A stretch of 64,000 nt of DNA, taken from NCBI GenBank assembly GCA_944989445.1, contig CALYLW010000438.1:124001-188000 (forward strand), written 5' to 3'. Source of the stretch: Ampullaceana balthica. Taxonomy: Eukaryota; Mollusca; Gastropoda; Lymnaeidae. Shown piece after piece: positions 55,301 through 64,000 of the stretch; position 1 is the first letter of the stretch; every line of letters begins with the position of its first letter. The translations under genes and the position numbers were made by a program. The notes beneath the pieces are model-generated. The model saw nothing but the letters and a program-made list of their open reading frames with translations, had not been told where the DNA came from and did not search any database.

Positions 55301-56510
55301 ACATAAAATATACAATTATTGCTATTATTGTATGTGAAAGAGTACGTTGAATGTAAATGTTCTCCTGTTTATGCCACTGGTGCCTATTTTTAGATCCATT
55401 CTCGGCATGGTCATCGCCTACGGACTTTGCCTTGGTAGTTACTTCGCCATGCAGTCCCTAATTGTCATTGACGTGCTGGGGATAGACAACTTCAGGACGG
55501 CAATCGGCTTCTACTACCTCTTTATGGGCCTTGGGGGAGCTGTGTCGTACCCCATAGCAGGTAGGATTGTCTCTCGTAAGAGGTCACATTATTTCCCATA
55601 ACAGGTAGGATGATCTCACATAACCGGTAGGGTGGTCTCCCATAACAAGTAGGAGTCTCCCATAACTGTTGGGATTGTCTCCCATAACAGGTATGGTTGT
55701 CTCCGATAACAGGTAAGGTTGTCTCCCATACAAGGTAGGGTTGTCTCCCATCGTAGGTAGGATTGTCTCCCATAACAGGTGGGATTGTCTCCCTTAACAG
55801 GTAGGATGTCCCCCATAACAGATTAGGTTGTCTCCCAAAGCAGGGAGGGCTTTCTCCCATAACAAGTAGGATTGTTTCTTATCGTAAGTACGCTTGCCTC
55901 CCATAACAGGTAGGGTTGTCTCCTATAACATGAAGAATTTTCTCCCATGGAAGATATTCTCTCATAGTAGGTATTGTGTTTGTATTTACTTCCTTGGCAG
56001 GCTATGTGATCATCATCCATAGAAGATATGTTGACTGTCTCCCATAGCAGCTGTAGAGATTATCTCCCATATAAGGTTTATTTACATTTCCTCCTTTCGT
56101 ATGGACATTTTACGTATACCCAATTACATTTTGTAATTCCAGGACTTAGCAAACTTGAACTTGTGAAACGAGTCTATGACTAAATTAAAGGAAGCCAAAT
56201 TTCACCCATTAGCATCATTCAGAAATACAGGCATTCAACCAGAAAGAGGTTCAAGAATTATAGAAATAAAATTATACATTGACTCTTTGTCTGTTAAAAT
56301 ATTTCACCTTAAAAATACTTAAGAAATGATTATTTAAAACTTTTTTTTTCAGGAACACTGAAAGACGTAACTGGCACGTATACCAGCACTTACCATTACC
56401 TGGCCACAATGAATCTCGTCGCTGTGTTTCAGTTGCTGGTCGTTGTTCCTCTCACCAAACGATATGACGTCAGACGCGGGGTGCTGCAGGAAACAGACCC
56501 AAATAAATGA
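46063..56510 (+). CDS. Monocarboxylate transporter-like protein (SLC16 family), seven exons
   Basis: Coding exons are 46063-46363, 47495-47638, 49078-49224, 52381-53363, 53966-54189, 55394-55560 and 56353-56510. All junctions are GT-AG, phases are consistent, and the total of 2124 nt gives 707 aa. SLC16 proteins are 12-helix plasma-membrane carriers; many move lactate or other monocarboxylates with protons. The family signature DGGYAW lies at residues 91-96 just before helix 1 (WVVLIAVFFIQFLLIG), and the helix-5 motif appears as YFVKRRPLAAAIASCG (215-230). The acidic N-terminus (about 90 aa) and a central loop of about 227 residues (279-505) make it longer than usual. The substrate cannot be told from sequence; SLC16A12-14-type relatives are plausible. 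The start ATG is the first in frame in exon 1. Three introns begin with minisatellites built on the splice donor (see the entries at 47631, 54184 and 55550). Confidence 0.9.
46690..46890. repeat. Degenerate minisatellite in SLC16 intron 1
   Basis: Words such as CATACAATGTA, GTATCATATG and GTTACCATACA recur at roughly 26-30 bp spacing. The units are diverged. Confidence 0.7.
47397..47500 (+). repeat. 52-bp duplication carrying the exon 2 splice acceptor
   Basis: TTGGTCTTGTTGCATACTCC at 47401 and TTGGTCTTGCTGTATACTCC at 47453 start two units of 52 bp, each containing a polypyrimidine stretch and ATCTACAG. The right copy is the acceptor of exon 2; the left copy offers a second AG at 47441-47442. 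Confidence 0.8.
47495..47638 (+). CDS. SLC16 exon 2 (residues 101-149)
   Basis: It completes helix 1 (VFFIQFLLIGYTKSIGIIF) and encodes helix 2. The acceptor ATCTACAG at 47494 was chosen over a closer CATACAG because it keeps phase and helix length. The donor is GGGA|GTGAGT. Confidence 0.87.
47631..48500 (+). repeat. 37-bp minisatellite seeded at the exon 2 splice donor
   Basis: About 23 units carry TCTCGGGAGTGAGTAGATTC, which is the sequence of the true exon 2/intron junction (exon end TCTCGGGA at 47631-47638, intron start GTGAGTAG). Most units keep GTGAGT and so look like usable donors. Some later units carry an inserted TATATA. Reading from exon 2 into the intron gives TAG within four codons, so use of any copy would truncate the protein. 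Confidence 0.92.
48501..48792. other. Intron 2 of the SLC16 gene, unremarkable part
   Basis: I see no gene or clear repeat between the 37-bp array and the MITE that follows. Confidence 0.5.
48793..48985. mobile_element. hAT MITE, CAGTGGCGTAGCTAGGG termini
   Basis: The left CAGTGGCGTAGCTAGGG and the right CACCTAGCTACGCCACTG are inverted ends with G/C-rich words beside them. Target duplication is not convincing. It lies in SLC16 intron 2 and is about 193 bp. Confidence 0.8.
49078..49224 (+). CDS. SLC16 exon 3 (residues 149-198)
   Basis: It encodes SFLVMGFLTKVLSPRSIAMIG and CLFFTAGVAGNSLF, helices 3 and 4. Acceptor CACCTCAG, donor GTGAGT. Confidence 0.9.
49550..52325. mobile_element. Unclassified repeat filling SLC16 intron 3
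   Basis: GAGCTGAAATTTTGCACAT near 49630 and AAAATACCCGCACTGTAGCG at 49853 open a 2.5-kb AT-rich region that closes near GAGCTTTATATATTAGATGG. It contains internal duplications: AAGCGTTTTCAGGATCACTT at 50844 and 51454, ACGAAAATGTGCACACAGTA at 51632 with a relative at 51937, and TTTTCCGAAAGAGCTCTACC at 50150 with a relative at 51205. No protein coding is visible. The edges are approximate. Confidence 0.5.
52381..53363 (+). CDS. SLC16 exon 4 (residues 198-525)
   Basis: The largest exon encodes helices 4-6 with the conserved YFVKRRPLA motif, the long polar central loop and helix 7 (FWALTVFYFFAMVGN). The loop is rich in Ser, Asp, Glu and Gln and has a possible DIEEDSEM acidic patch. The donor is AAT|GTGAGT in phase 0. 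Confidence 0.9.
53419..53693. mobile_element. TGACGT MITE, copy i (275 bp, intact ends)
   Basis: Termini GGGGCCATCCATAAAGTACG and CGTACTTTATGGACGGCCCC are inverted, and TA flanks both ends, suggesting a TA target duplication. It lies in SLC16 intron 4 and is the short relative of the element at 30847-32569. Confidence 0.85.
53700..53965 (+). repeat. Duplicated exon 5 acceptor region with CATGTGTATTGTGTAC repeats
   Basis: A 30-base stretch (53820-53849) is identical to 53961-53990, 141 bp downstream; it carries the acceptor CTTGCAG/TTGCAG and the first 25 bases of exon 5. Both copies are embedded in diverged CATGTGTATTGTGTAC units. Splicing to the upstream copy would lead to TGA after about 24 codons. 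Confidence 0.85.
53966..54189 (+). CDS. SLC16 exon 5 (residues 526-600)
   Basis: It encodes AIPQTYIPAFAKERGFSDSD and helix 8-9 sequence including NVLDFPARMFCGIIVNF. The acceptor CTTGCAG and the first 25 bases of the exon are duplicated at 53820-53849. Confidence 0.9.
54184..54530 (+). repeat. 18-bp minisatellite starting at the exon 5 donor
   Basis: After the junction TTACGA|GTAAGTTAC, about 19 units of AGTTACCAATAAGTTACG follow. The unit resembles the junction but has AATAAGT in place of GAGTAAGT, so most copies lack GT. A perfect copy of AAGTTACGAGTAAGTTACA reappears at about 54646-54664, beyond the array. Confidence 0.9.
54550..54607 (+). mobile_element. SINE 3' fragment (GAACGCTACTTCACTTGCC)
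   Basis: The 58 bases match, inverted, the element at 60940-61088 (GAACGCTACTTCACTTGCC and GTCTGAAAAGGGGACT). The rest of the element is absent here. Confidence 0.7.
54727..54887. mobile_element. Small hAT-like MITE (CAGAGGCGTAAC termini)
   Basis: The left end CAGAGGCGTAACAACG and the right end, in reverse CAGAAGCGTAACTGGG, are inverted over about 12 bases. GGGCACCG and GGGCGCC words lie just inside. No duplicated target site is evident. Confidence 0.6.
54888..55393. other. Remaining intron 5 of the SLC16 gene
   Basis: AT-rich sequence in which several short words such as TATGTGATAGAATTCGCTAC recur loosely. I see no gene or RNA. Confidence 0.45.
55394..55560 (+). CDS. SLC16 exon 6 (residues 600-656)
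   Basis: It encodes SILGMVIAYGLCLGSYFAM and FYYLFMGLGGAVSYPIAG, helices 10-11. The donor CAG|GTAGGA is the seed-like unit of the repeat that follows. Confidence 0.9.
55550..56090 (+). repeat. 22-bp minisatellite seeded at the exon 6 donor
   Basis: The true junction CCCCATAGCAG|GTAGGATTG is followed by about 20 diverged units of GTAGGATTGTCTCCCATAAC plus AG. Many units keep CATAACAG|GTAGG, an intact donor-like site. Reading from exon 6 into the intron meets TAA at about 55599, so decoy use would truncate the protein. Confidence 0.92.
56353..56510 (+). CDS. SLC16 exon 7 (residues 656-707 and stop)
   Basis: It encodes the last helix (YLATMNLVAVFQLLVVVPL) and a short tail ending ETDPNK, then TGA at 56508-56510. 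AATAAA at 56502-56507 overlaps the end of the frame; I see no convincing separate poly(A) signal in the next few hundred bases. Confidence 0.9.
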
Positions 56511-56991
56511 TAACACTGGTTGTTATCATATTGTTATACCTCTAAGAAAACGTTGAGTGTCCATTATATTAACATGTTGGGAAAAATGAATGCCTACAAC
56601 TACAACAACGAAAAGGGAAGCAACTGTTGGCTAAAATAGAAGGGAGTTTGTGTTTTAAGGTCAGTTGATGGGGGGTAACTTTCAATAACAACAGTCAGAA
56701 AGTATTTCTTAAATTATGTCTTTCGAAATCTATCAACTGATTTAACAACCAACTTTTGTTTCCGCATAAAAAGGTGCAAAGTATTATTAACCTTATTCAT
56801 TTTTGTTTGTTTGTTTGTTTTGTTTTTACGCTTTATCAAAGATATAAATAAGTTTGTAATTTGTATTCTTATGCCAGTACGGAAACGTCCCATTCAAACG
56901 CTGCCATTTTCTCGATGACCGCTCTTCATTTAAGTGACGTAATCTTTGACCATGACGACTGAATGATAACCCCAACCCACCTCATTTCATT
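56511..56991. other. 3' flank of the SLC16 gene
   Basis: The 3' UTR and intergenic DNA are not separable by eye. No poly(A) signal stands out, and I see no further gene before the repeats. Confidence 0.45.
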
Positions 56992-57250
56992 GAATGTTTA
57001 CCTGGGATTGTTTAACCTATCAAATGTTTACCTGGGATTGTGTAACCTATCAAATGTTTACCTGGGATTGTGTAACCTATCAAATGTTTACCTGGGATTG
57101 TGTAACCTATCAAATGTTTACCTGGGATTGTGTAACCTATCAAATGTTTACCTGGGATTGTGTAACCTATCAAATGTTTACCTGGGATTGTGTAACCTAT
57201 CAAATGTTTACCTGGGATTGTGTAACCTATCAAATGTTTACCTGTGATTG
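56992..57250. repeat. 30-bp minisatellite, about 8.5 units
   Basis: Units contain ATGTTTACCTGGGATTGTGT and AACCTATCAA with almost no variation, so the array is young or homogenised. Confidence 0.95.
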
Positions 57251-57344
57251 TGTTTTTTATTGTTAGCCAATGTAAAGATTGAAGATAAAATTTCATCTTT
57301 AGACACCATGACATGACACTTTCACACCTGTACATTAGGACACT

Positions 57345-57540
57345 GTCATATTGGTATAAAATGACACTTTTATATTATATTTGTGTAACATGACTTTAAT
57401 TTTGGTATAACATGACATTTCCATATATGTACGTGACAATTCCATATTTGTACAACATGACAATTTTATATTTGTATAACATGACACTTTTATATTTGTA
57501 TAACATGACACTTTTATATTTGTATAACATGACACTGACA
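57345..57540. repeat. 24-bp minisatellite (TATAACATGACACTTTTATA)
   Basis: About eight diverged units with GACA, TTTATATT and GTATAACATGACA words, between two better-conserved arrays. Confidence 0.85.
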
Positions 57541-57635
57541 CTGCCTTACTCCCTACTTTGTAGATCTATCAGTGATCTTTTTTTTAAAAATATATTCTAT
57601 ACAATATTTGTCATTTTACATTTATTTGACAAATT

Positions 57636-57890
57636 AAAGTGATGCGTGTTCCCTGCATGAAGTGATGCGTGTATTTTGCATGAAGTGATGCGTGTCCTTT
57701 GCATGAAGTGATGCGTGTCCTCTGCATGAAGTGATGCGTGTCCTCTGCATGAATTGATGCGTGTCCTTTGCATGAAGTGATGCGTTTCCTCTGCATGAAG
57801 TGATGCGTGTCCTTTGCATGAAGTGAAGCGTGTCCTCTGCATGAGGTGATACGTTTCCTTTGCATGAAGTGATGCGTGTCCTCTGAAGAC
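57636..57890. repeat. 23-bp minisatellite (GTGATGCGTGTCCTCTGCAT)
   Basis: About eleven units differing at one or two positions, e.g. CTTTGCATGAA versus CTCTGCATGAA. Confidence 0.92.
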
Positions 57891-58230
57891 TGAGTCATCT
57901 CATAGCTGTCGGTCATGCCATGTTCGTTCTTATGTGATATATAAGCAAAATGATAATTAGTTTATGAATGAACTTAAAGTTTTAAAAAAACCGTTTGTAA
58001 AATTACGACTCTTTTGTTTCGATTAGTTACTTAAATCCTAGTTGTTTATCACAAACATTGATGACGTCTTCGCCTGTGTATTCCTCTCTATTTAGAATAA
58101 TAAATTTTGAAGAATTAAAAAAAAATTTAAACTGTTGAAATTTGAAGAGATTTTGTTAAATTCTTTATTTTTTAGACAATAAATAAAATTTCATACGGTA
58201 TTATTTTTTTAATTAAAAAAACTTGTTTTT

Positions 58231-58235
<5 letters not shown>

Positions 58236-58302
<67 letters not shown>
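58236..58302. repeat. (AT)n microsatellite
   Basis: A nearly pure AT run of about 65 bases that directly abuts the left end of the TIR element at 58301. Confidence 0.95.
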
Positions 58303-58305
<3 letters not shown>

Positions 58306-60105
58306 ATATACTCGTTCTATAGCCCGTTCGTTCATAAGCCGACCCCCCCCCCACACACACACACACTTTTGGAAGGGAAAAGTATTAAAAGTGTATAACC
58401 TGATCGCAATCCGACCCCCCAAAAATAATAGGACAGCTTTAAAAAAAATAGTACATATTTTTTTAAAAACTACAAGCTAATTCAGGCATTATGATTGTTT
58501 ACTTTGTACTGCCTAGCTTTGTCTTTCTGCTCTTTGTTAAGCAAGAGTTACTGGTATTTTCAAGGAGGTTTGATTAACTGGAGGCGGCGTGACGTCACTA
58601 GGCTGAAGCCAGACCCCCACCCGCAGCAGCCATCTTGAGCGACTCAAAACATTGGAAGCTGTGTAGTGTGTATGTTATATTATTGTAATATTTTGAACGG
58701 GAGCCTTGGTAACTGGGACAGGCTCAGTGTTGGCTTTCATTTTCAACTTCTTTGTCATTGACTAGTAGGTTGCCAGTAGTCAATCATTCAATACTTTCGA
58801 TTCAGTATTTAGATTTAAACATTTTAAATATATGATATAAGTTATATCATTTTAATAATTTTATATTCTTTGTTTGTTTTTTCCATTGAACTTTAAATGG
58901 GCAGTTGCAGTTGTGAGTTGATTTGCGAACTTAAAAATAAAAATGTTGCTTGTCTCACGTGTTATATTTATATCTTATTTATTCTTATAATTTTAAAACT
59001 GTCTATTGTGAATATTATAATTATACTATAAAATAAGTTAAGTTACAAATTAAGTAATACATTAAATTATTAATATAGAACAAAATAAACAAATTAATAA
59101 GCGTTGATCATGAAATCGTTCAAATCCATGCAAAATATAGTAAAACAATTTCAATACGCGAAGAAAATATTTAGTTCAAAAGTTAAAAGTATAGATATTA
59201 CTTAACTACATAAGATAAAGCGGCTGGATAGCGAAGCCAGTAGTGCGCTCGCCTCACAAAGTTGAGGGTCGTGGGATCGAGCCCACCCAAAGCCACAATA
59301 TAAATGATACACTAAGAAAGTCCTCCGCTGACCCCTGTAATGTTAATAAATGTGTTGACCTGTTTGTACGTTCTTTATAATTATGTATAGCAGTAGAACT
59401 TCATTTCGATATAGTTAGCGTATTATTAATATAAGACCAGGCTCTGTAGCCCTCGATCAGCTGACCGAATAAATAACCTGACATACATTACAGCTCTTTC
59501 GTAATTGACCTTAATAGAATATCTAGACCACCAGAAATGAACTAGGGCCTTAGCATTACTATAGAAAAAACGAGATGACAAAATACGAAGCTCATTGGAG
59601 TCGTTACCAGAATGATAAAACTGGTATGGTAATGAAAGCTGGTGGAATGTTTTGAGTCTAACAATATGGCGATAGGCTCCCCCACTCTCCGCCCACTGGC
59701 TTCACCCGCTAGCGACCATCTGATAGCAGACGCCACCTCCAGTTTATCAAACCTCCTTGGGTATTTTTAAAAAAAAATATTTGTTTAACAGTGACGAAAG
59801 CGCGTACATTAAAATTTGTGGTTGAAAACAAAGTTTGTAAAACAATTTATTAAAACGTTCACAAAAATAAATAAAATAATTAAATAAGGTAAGTGCTGAT
59901 TTTTAATAATGTATTATAGCTTCTGATAGAGCAGTCGAATCTTGTAGAATGTAGAAAATGACATTGATAATCTACAATAACAACACCGATATTCAATATC
60001 CATGCAGAAATCACCTATGAGCCGCTCATAAGCCGACCCCCACCCCCCCCCTTTCCCCCTAGATTTTGTCCAAAAAAGGTCGGCTTGCGAACGAGTATAT
60101 ACGGT
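58301..60105. mobile_element. TIR element with TATACTCGTTC termini (1.8 kb)
   Basis: The left end ACCTTATATACTCGTTCTAT and the right end, in reverse ACCGTATATACTCGTTCGCA, are followed inward by CATAAGCCGACCCC on both sides. A second inverted pair, CAAGGAGGTTTGAT(T/A)AACTGG, lies further in, at about 58561 and inverted at about 59740. A tRNA-like SINE (59219) lies inside. Related CATATAAGCCGAC words occur near 30270 and 30620. No transposase is visible. Confidence 0.65.
59219..59400 (+). mobile_element. tRNA-derived SINE-like sequence
   Basis: AGCGGCTGGATAGCGAAGCC and GTGCGCTCGCCTCACAAAG resemble a tRNA head with an A box, and GTGGGATCGAGCCC a B box at tRNA spacing (59271-59284). No tail repeat is clear, so the right limit is uncertain. 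Confidence 0.55.
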
Positions 60106-60420
60106 ATATGAAATATATATATTTTCTAAGGCGATTAAATGAATTTTTTGTCAAGGTAAAGTATTAAATGAATGGGTTTAAACTTTGTTACATAAAGAAT
60201 GTTGAAAGCTAAAGCCTGAATTTACATAATGACCTATTCTTTCCATAGGTTTTAATATTTCCTCTAATTAACTAATTAATTTACACAGTTTGTCTAAGCA
60301 AGTGTTTTTGAGCCTCGTGATGGGTGGGGGGGGGGTGGATGGAAAAGGGGAGATAATTATCGTGATCATGGTGACCTAAACTGGACATCGTGTCACATAA
60401 GTCAGGAGCTTAGTTACAAT

Positions 60421-60558
60421 TAGGGATGTACCGGATTCAAACTTTTTGAAATATGACCGGAGCCGGATTTATGATGTAAAATTTTGTCGGAGCCGGAGCC
60501 GGGTTTGTAAAAATGGTTGGATTCCGGATTTGCCGGAGCCGAAATCCGGTACACCCTA
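60421..60558. mobile_element. CCGGAT MITE with near 8-bp target duplication
   Basis: Termini TAGGGATGTACCGGAT and ATCCGGTACACCCTA are inverted. Flanks are GTTACAAT (60413-60420) and GTTAAAAT (60559-60566), alike in 7 of 8 bases. The interior is made of GGAGCCGGA-type words. Confidence 0.8.
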
Positions 60559-60939
60559 GTTAAAATGCACATACCGGTATCATTTCGTGCCATCTTTAGC
60601 TTCGTATAAAACTGCAGATAGAAATATATCACGAAAACCTGAATCGGTGCAAAACAAAAGAAGTTCTCATTATTAGGTACGTACATACAACACTCGCTGA
60701 CATGTACAACCACATAAAAAAATATTGATAATAATGGCTACTATTTAGAATCCAAAGTGTTCATTATTTATTGATTGATTGCTTGTGATAATATTTGATA
60801 GTTTTAATCTTAAGCCAAGGTCCAGTGACTCAACACTTATGTTTAAACAATAACAACACCGTAGACAAATTGACAACATGTTTGGCCCCAAGAAAGAATC
60901 TGATAGAAGTCCAAAGATTTGTGTGAGGTAAAAAGTACA

Positions 60940-61088
60940 GTCCCCTTTTCAGACCATGATGGCCTATAGGCAAGTGAAGTAGCGTTCACAAGTTTCATTG
61001 AGCCACGGCTTACGAGCAAGGGATTGTGTGGCTAGCTCAATGCCCAGCCGCCTTTTCTTTCCGCGCTACCGCTAGACCACCGCGCCCC
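60940..61088 (-). mobile_element. tRNA-headed SINE-like element (minus orientation)
   Basis: In the minus sense it opens GGGGCGCGGTGGTCTAGCGG, like a tRNA A box region, but no B box follows at tRNA distance. The 3' part is shared with 54550-54607. This suggests a SINE whose head was partly deleted. Confidence 0.6.
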
Positions 61089-61765
61089 ATTATTGTGATT
61101 GCGTGTCCAGGAATAAATGACAAGGAGTCTATAATAAGTGAACAATTACACTTTTGGACACTTATATAACTGCCCCATAACTGTCCACTTGAATCCTGCA
61201 TTCCAGTTGAATCTCCTCCACCCCCCAACTCTGTGGTGCTAACGTTCACTAGAGTTGAACTACCTGGTAATTTAATGGGAATCTTCAGTAGATATTACGT
61301 CATACGTCAAAAATTCCCACTACCAACAGGTGACACCTCCACACTTATCCTCGACCATCCAACACTGACCCTCGAACATCACACACTAACCGCTCGCCCC
61401 CACACATGCACACATGGTGTACGTAAATGGAGATTTACGAGACACACCTATGTTCAAGTTTGTTGCAAAACCAAGTTACAAAACAGTTTTTCTCAATATA
61501 CCTCAATTCGACAATAAATCTTGTTTTATTTTTATGGAAGACCTCGCTAGATTTATTGATTGGGTTGTTGTTTGTTTTATTTCGCAGGAGAGTTTGTGAT
61601 GATTTCGTCAGATATTTTCCTTTTTAACATTTTGGGTTTCAAACACTTTACAAAGCGATTACTACTTTTGTGTAGTTCATAATATGATACGGTTTATCTA
61701 CAACGTGTTTTTGAAAATTGATATTAGTCTTTATGTTTAGGACCCCACAATGAATGTATAAACAT

Positions 61766-62531
61766 TAGGGCTGTTAACGATTAATTTATATTTAATCATT
61801 AACTTTTGAAAAATTAACGATTAATTAATCGTTAATTTCGACTAAAGCCAAAAATTAAAATTTATGTCATAAGTATCACTTATAAAACTTTCTTGTTGAA
61901 AATCTAAATAACACTGGAATGTCTCCTTTATATGTCATCTTTTAATCAACAACTCAAAAAGACAAGTGTGTTGACATTATTTGGTTAAAGTGATGAGCGG
62001 GTCTGATTGACAATATAACCAGCCGAGCTGAATAATCATTCACATGGCACTGAGGTAACTGGTATGGACAAAACGGTCTTGGCAAGGAATGACATTATCG
62101 GATATCGGTGTTCATTAAGTTTCCACCATTGTAGAGGGTAAATGGATTAACTTTCATCTCCCTTTTGTAACGCAGTAATTCACCAGAAGAGCTGTCGTCA
62201 TTTTCTGTCTCTGAGTCAGAATCCATTACTGCTATTAGCTTAATACGCTTTTCATTTGGTTTAATAAGTAAGCGAAATGTTAGAATCATGGTAGGGAAAA
62301 TTTATCTACATTTTGAACATTCCCGTCAGTAAATAGTTTAAGACCAAAATGTTCGTGTAATCGTCAGGAAATTTGATATTATTTATTGGCGCTATTTTTT
62401 ATAACTTATTTTTACTTTTTGACTTTCAATAATTTGTAAGTGATGGGTCGATTAATAGTTAAAAAATATTTTAATCATTTAAAAATTTTAACGATTAATC
62501 GAGAAATTAATCGTTAATTTCCGCAGCCCTA
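61766..62531. mobile_element. hAT element with perfect 8-bp target duplication
   Basis: Ends TAGGGCTG and CAGCCCTA are inverted, with ATAAACAT on both sides (61758-61765 and 62532-62539). Subterminal AATTAACGATTAATC words repeat at both ends. A short minus-strand frame (62095-62220) reads DSETENDDSSSGELLRYKRE and may be a scrap of transposase. Confidence 0.88.
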
Positions 62532-62925
62532 ATAAACATCAAATTAAGTCAATGTCTCAATGTAATTGGTAAATGAAGACGGAATGATTTTTCAGAGCAC
62601 ATCTTTGACAACACTTTTAGGAGACGTATGTATTCTGTTATTATCCTGCGGACAAATCGTAAGATAAAAATGTGATGCGTCCTTTAAATAAATCTGTTTG
62701 ACCCAAATTAAATGTCTTGACTCAGCTTTCGACGTTAGACGACTCAGAGTGAGGTTAGGACAGAGTAATTAGCCAAAGTCAATACTGCTGACATGATCCG
62801 TTAGGCAAACATTGATTCCACACCAACCTCATTGCATGTAGTACAACAATAAACAAAAAACAGCTTCCCACTAAGTAAGGCGGTAGTGTTAGCCAGGAGA
62901 CGTCTCATACTTGAGAACCAACACA

Positions 62926-63013
62926 ATGGTCAGTCGGGGGGTGTGGATGTTGTGGTCAGCTCTGGCCATTGTCCACCTGACAGCAGCACAGAAGTTGACA
63001 ATCACCAAGGGAA
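62926..63013 (+). CDS. First exon of a secreted protein (signal peptide)
   Basis: ATG at 62926 opens MVSRGVWMLWSALAIVHLTA, a clear signal peptide with a positive start, a hydrophobic core and a likely cleavage near AAQ. The exon ends after KLTITKG and one base of the next codon at a GTAAGA donor (63014). The rest of the gene lies outside the window, so its function is unknown. The following intron holds the 25-bp satellite. Confidence 0.65.
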
Positions 63014-63112
63014 GTAAGACTTGGTTTACTATTGTGTTTTGTGACTTCATTGTTGATCGATCAGTTTTGAAATCAAGAATCTGTTTTTATTTCGGGGTGG
63101 GAGAAATAATTG

Positions 63113-64000
63113 TGTTTCATATTACAATATACGTGTGAACATCATGTTACAATATACGTGTCAACATCATGTTACAATATACGTGTCAACATCATGTTAC
63201 AATATACGTGTCAACATCAGTTACAATATATGTGTCAAAATCATGTTACAATATACGTGTCAACATCATGTTACAATATATGTGTCAAAATCATGTTACA
63301 ATATACGTGTCAACATCATGTTACAATATATGTGTCAACATCGTGTTACAATATACGTGTCAACATCATGTTACAATATACGTGTCAACATCATGTTACA
63401 ATATACGTGTAAACATCATGTTACAATATACGTGTCATCATCATGTTACAAAATATGTGTCAACATCATACGTGTCAACATCATGTTGCAATATACGTGT
63501 CATCATCATGTTACAATCAGGGACGCGGTGGTCGAGTGGCAGCGCACTGGACTGTCGTACCGATGGTCACGGGTTCGAATCCTTGTGAAGGCAAGGGCTT
63601 GTTCCCGGGGCCTAGGGCGTCCCTGAGTCACCCCGCTCCGAATGGGTACCTAACACTACATAGTGTTAGGCGGCTGGGTAATGCGTGGAACCCACAAAGC
63701 CGTGGCTTGTGAATGCTGCATCACTTGCCAACAGATCATCTGTCATGGTCTGTGGACGCAACTATCTTCTGCATAGAAGGAGCGTCTGTATAGATAAGAT
63801 AAGATAAGAAGACAATATACGTGTCAAAATCATGTTACAATATACGTGTCAACATCATGTTGCAATATACGTGTCATCATCATGTTACAATATACGTGTC
63901 ATCATCATGTTACAATATACGTGTCAACATCATGTTACAATATACGTGTCAACATCATGTTAAATTATATGTGTCAACATCATGTTACAATATATGTGTC
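63113..64000 (+). repeat. 25-bp minisatellite (ACAATATACGTGTCAACATC)
   Basis: About 24 units of a 25-bp motif with small variants (ACGTGTCATCATC, ATGTGTCAAAATC) run to the window end and continue beyond it. A SINE at 63519-63811 splits the array. Confidence 0.95.
63519..63811 (+). mobile_element. tRNA-derived SINE with LINE-like tail
   Basis: The head has GGTGGTCGAGTGG (A box) and GGGTTCGAATCC (B box). The body ends in GGACGCAACTATCTTCTGCA followed by TAGAAGGAGCGTCT and GATAAGATAAGATAAG, matching the 3' end of LINE copies 1 and 2. ACAAT borders both sides and may be the target duplication, inside a satellite unit. It is close in sequence to the copy at 30331-30611. Confidence 0.9.

Noticed and set aside
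57597..57916. His/Thr-rich overlapping frames
   Set aside because: Three frames through the 23-bp minisatellite; no gene features.
63519..63600. A functional tRNA gene
   Set aside because: A and B boxes are present, but the acceptor and anticodon stems do not fold properly and the sequence continues into a SINE body with a LINE tail.
63110..63626. Frames with repeated CYNIRVN and similar words
   Set aside because: They are translations of the 25-bp satellite, running on into the SINE.

Overview
This window looks like animal nuclear DNA, most likely from a lophotrochozoan and probably a gastropod mollusc. The genes carry many introns with GT-AG splice sites. The intergenic DNA is AT-rich and dominated by hAT-type DNA transposons, LINEs, tRNA-derived SINEs and minisatellites. 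The species assignment is inference; the eukaryotic nature is direct from the gene structures. I rebuilt exons by eye from splice signals, phase and protein families.

Layout. 0.2-2.0 kb (+): a trypsin-fold protease-like gene with a recognisable His/Asp/Ser triad. 5.5-18.3 kb (-): a complete nine-exon gene for ribosomal protein P0 (RPLP0, 321 aa). Two of its introns are swollen by nested transposons, and one holds two related box C/D snoRNA candidates. 18.3-36.7 kb: transposon-rich DNA without a host gene I can support. It contains three copies of one LINE family, a SINE sharing that LINE's 3' tail, several hAT elements with perfect 8-bp target duplications, and a MITE family rich in TGACGTCA. 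36.8-45.9 kb: back-to-back tandem arrays, including about 5.9 kb of a 27-bp unit (about 220 copies). 46.1-56.5 kb (+): a seven-exon monocarboxylate-transporter (SLC16) gene, 707 aa by my join. 57-62.6 kb: more minisatellites and transposons. 62.9 kb to the end (+): the first exon of a secreted protein, followed by an intronic 25-bp satellite carrying a SINE.

The most unusual signal is in the SLC16 gene. Three of its six introns begin with a minisatellite whose repeat unit resembles or copies the exon-intron junction itself. Two of its acceptor sites are also locally duplicated. The result is long rows of near-copies of real splice sites, and in every case reading into the intron meets an early stop codon. 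The very long open frames in the 27-bp array are an arithmetic consequence of the unit length and are not genes.
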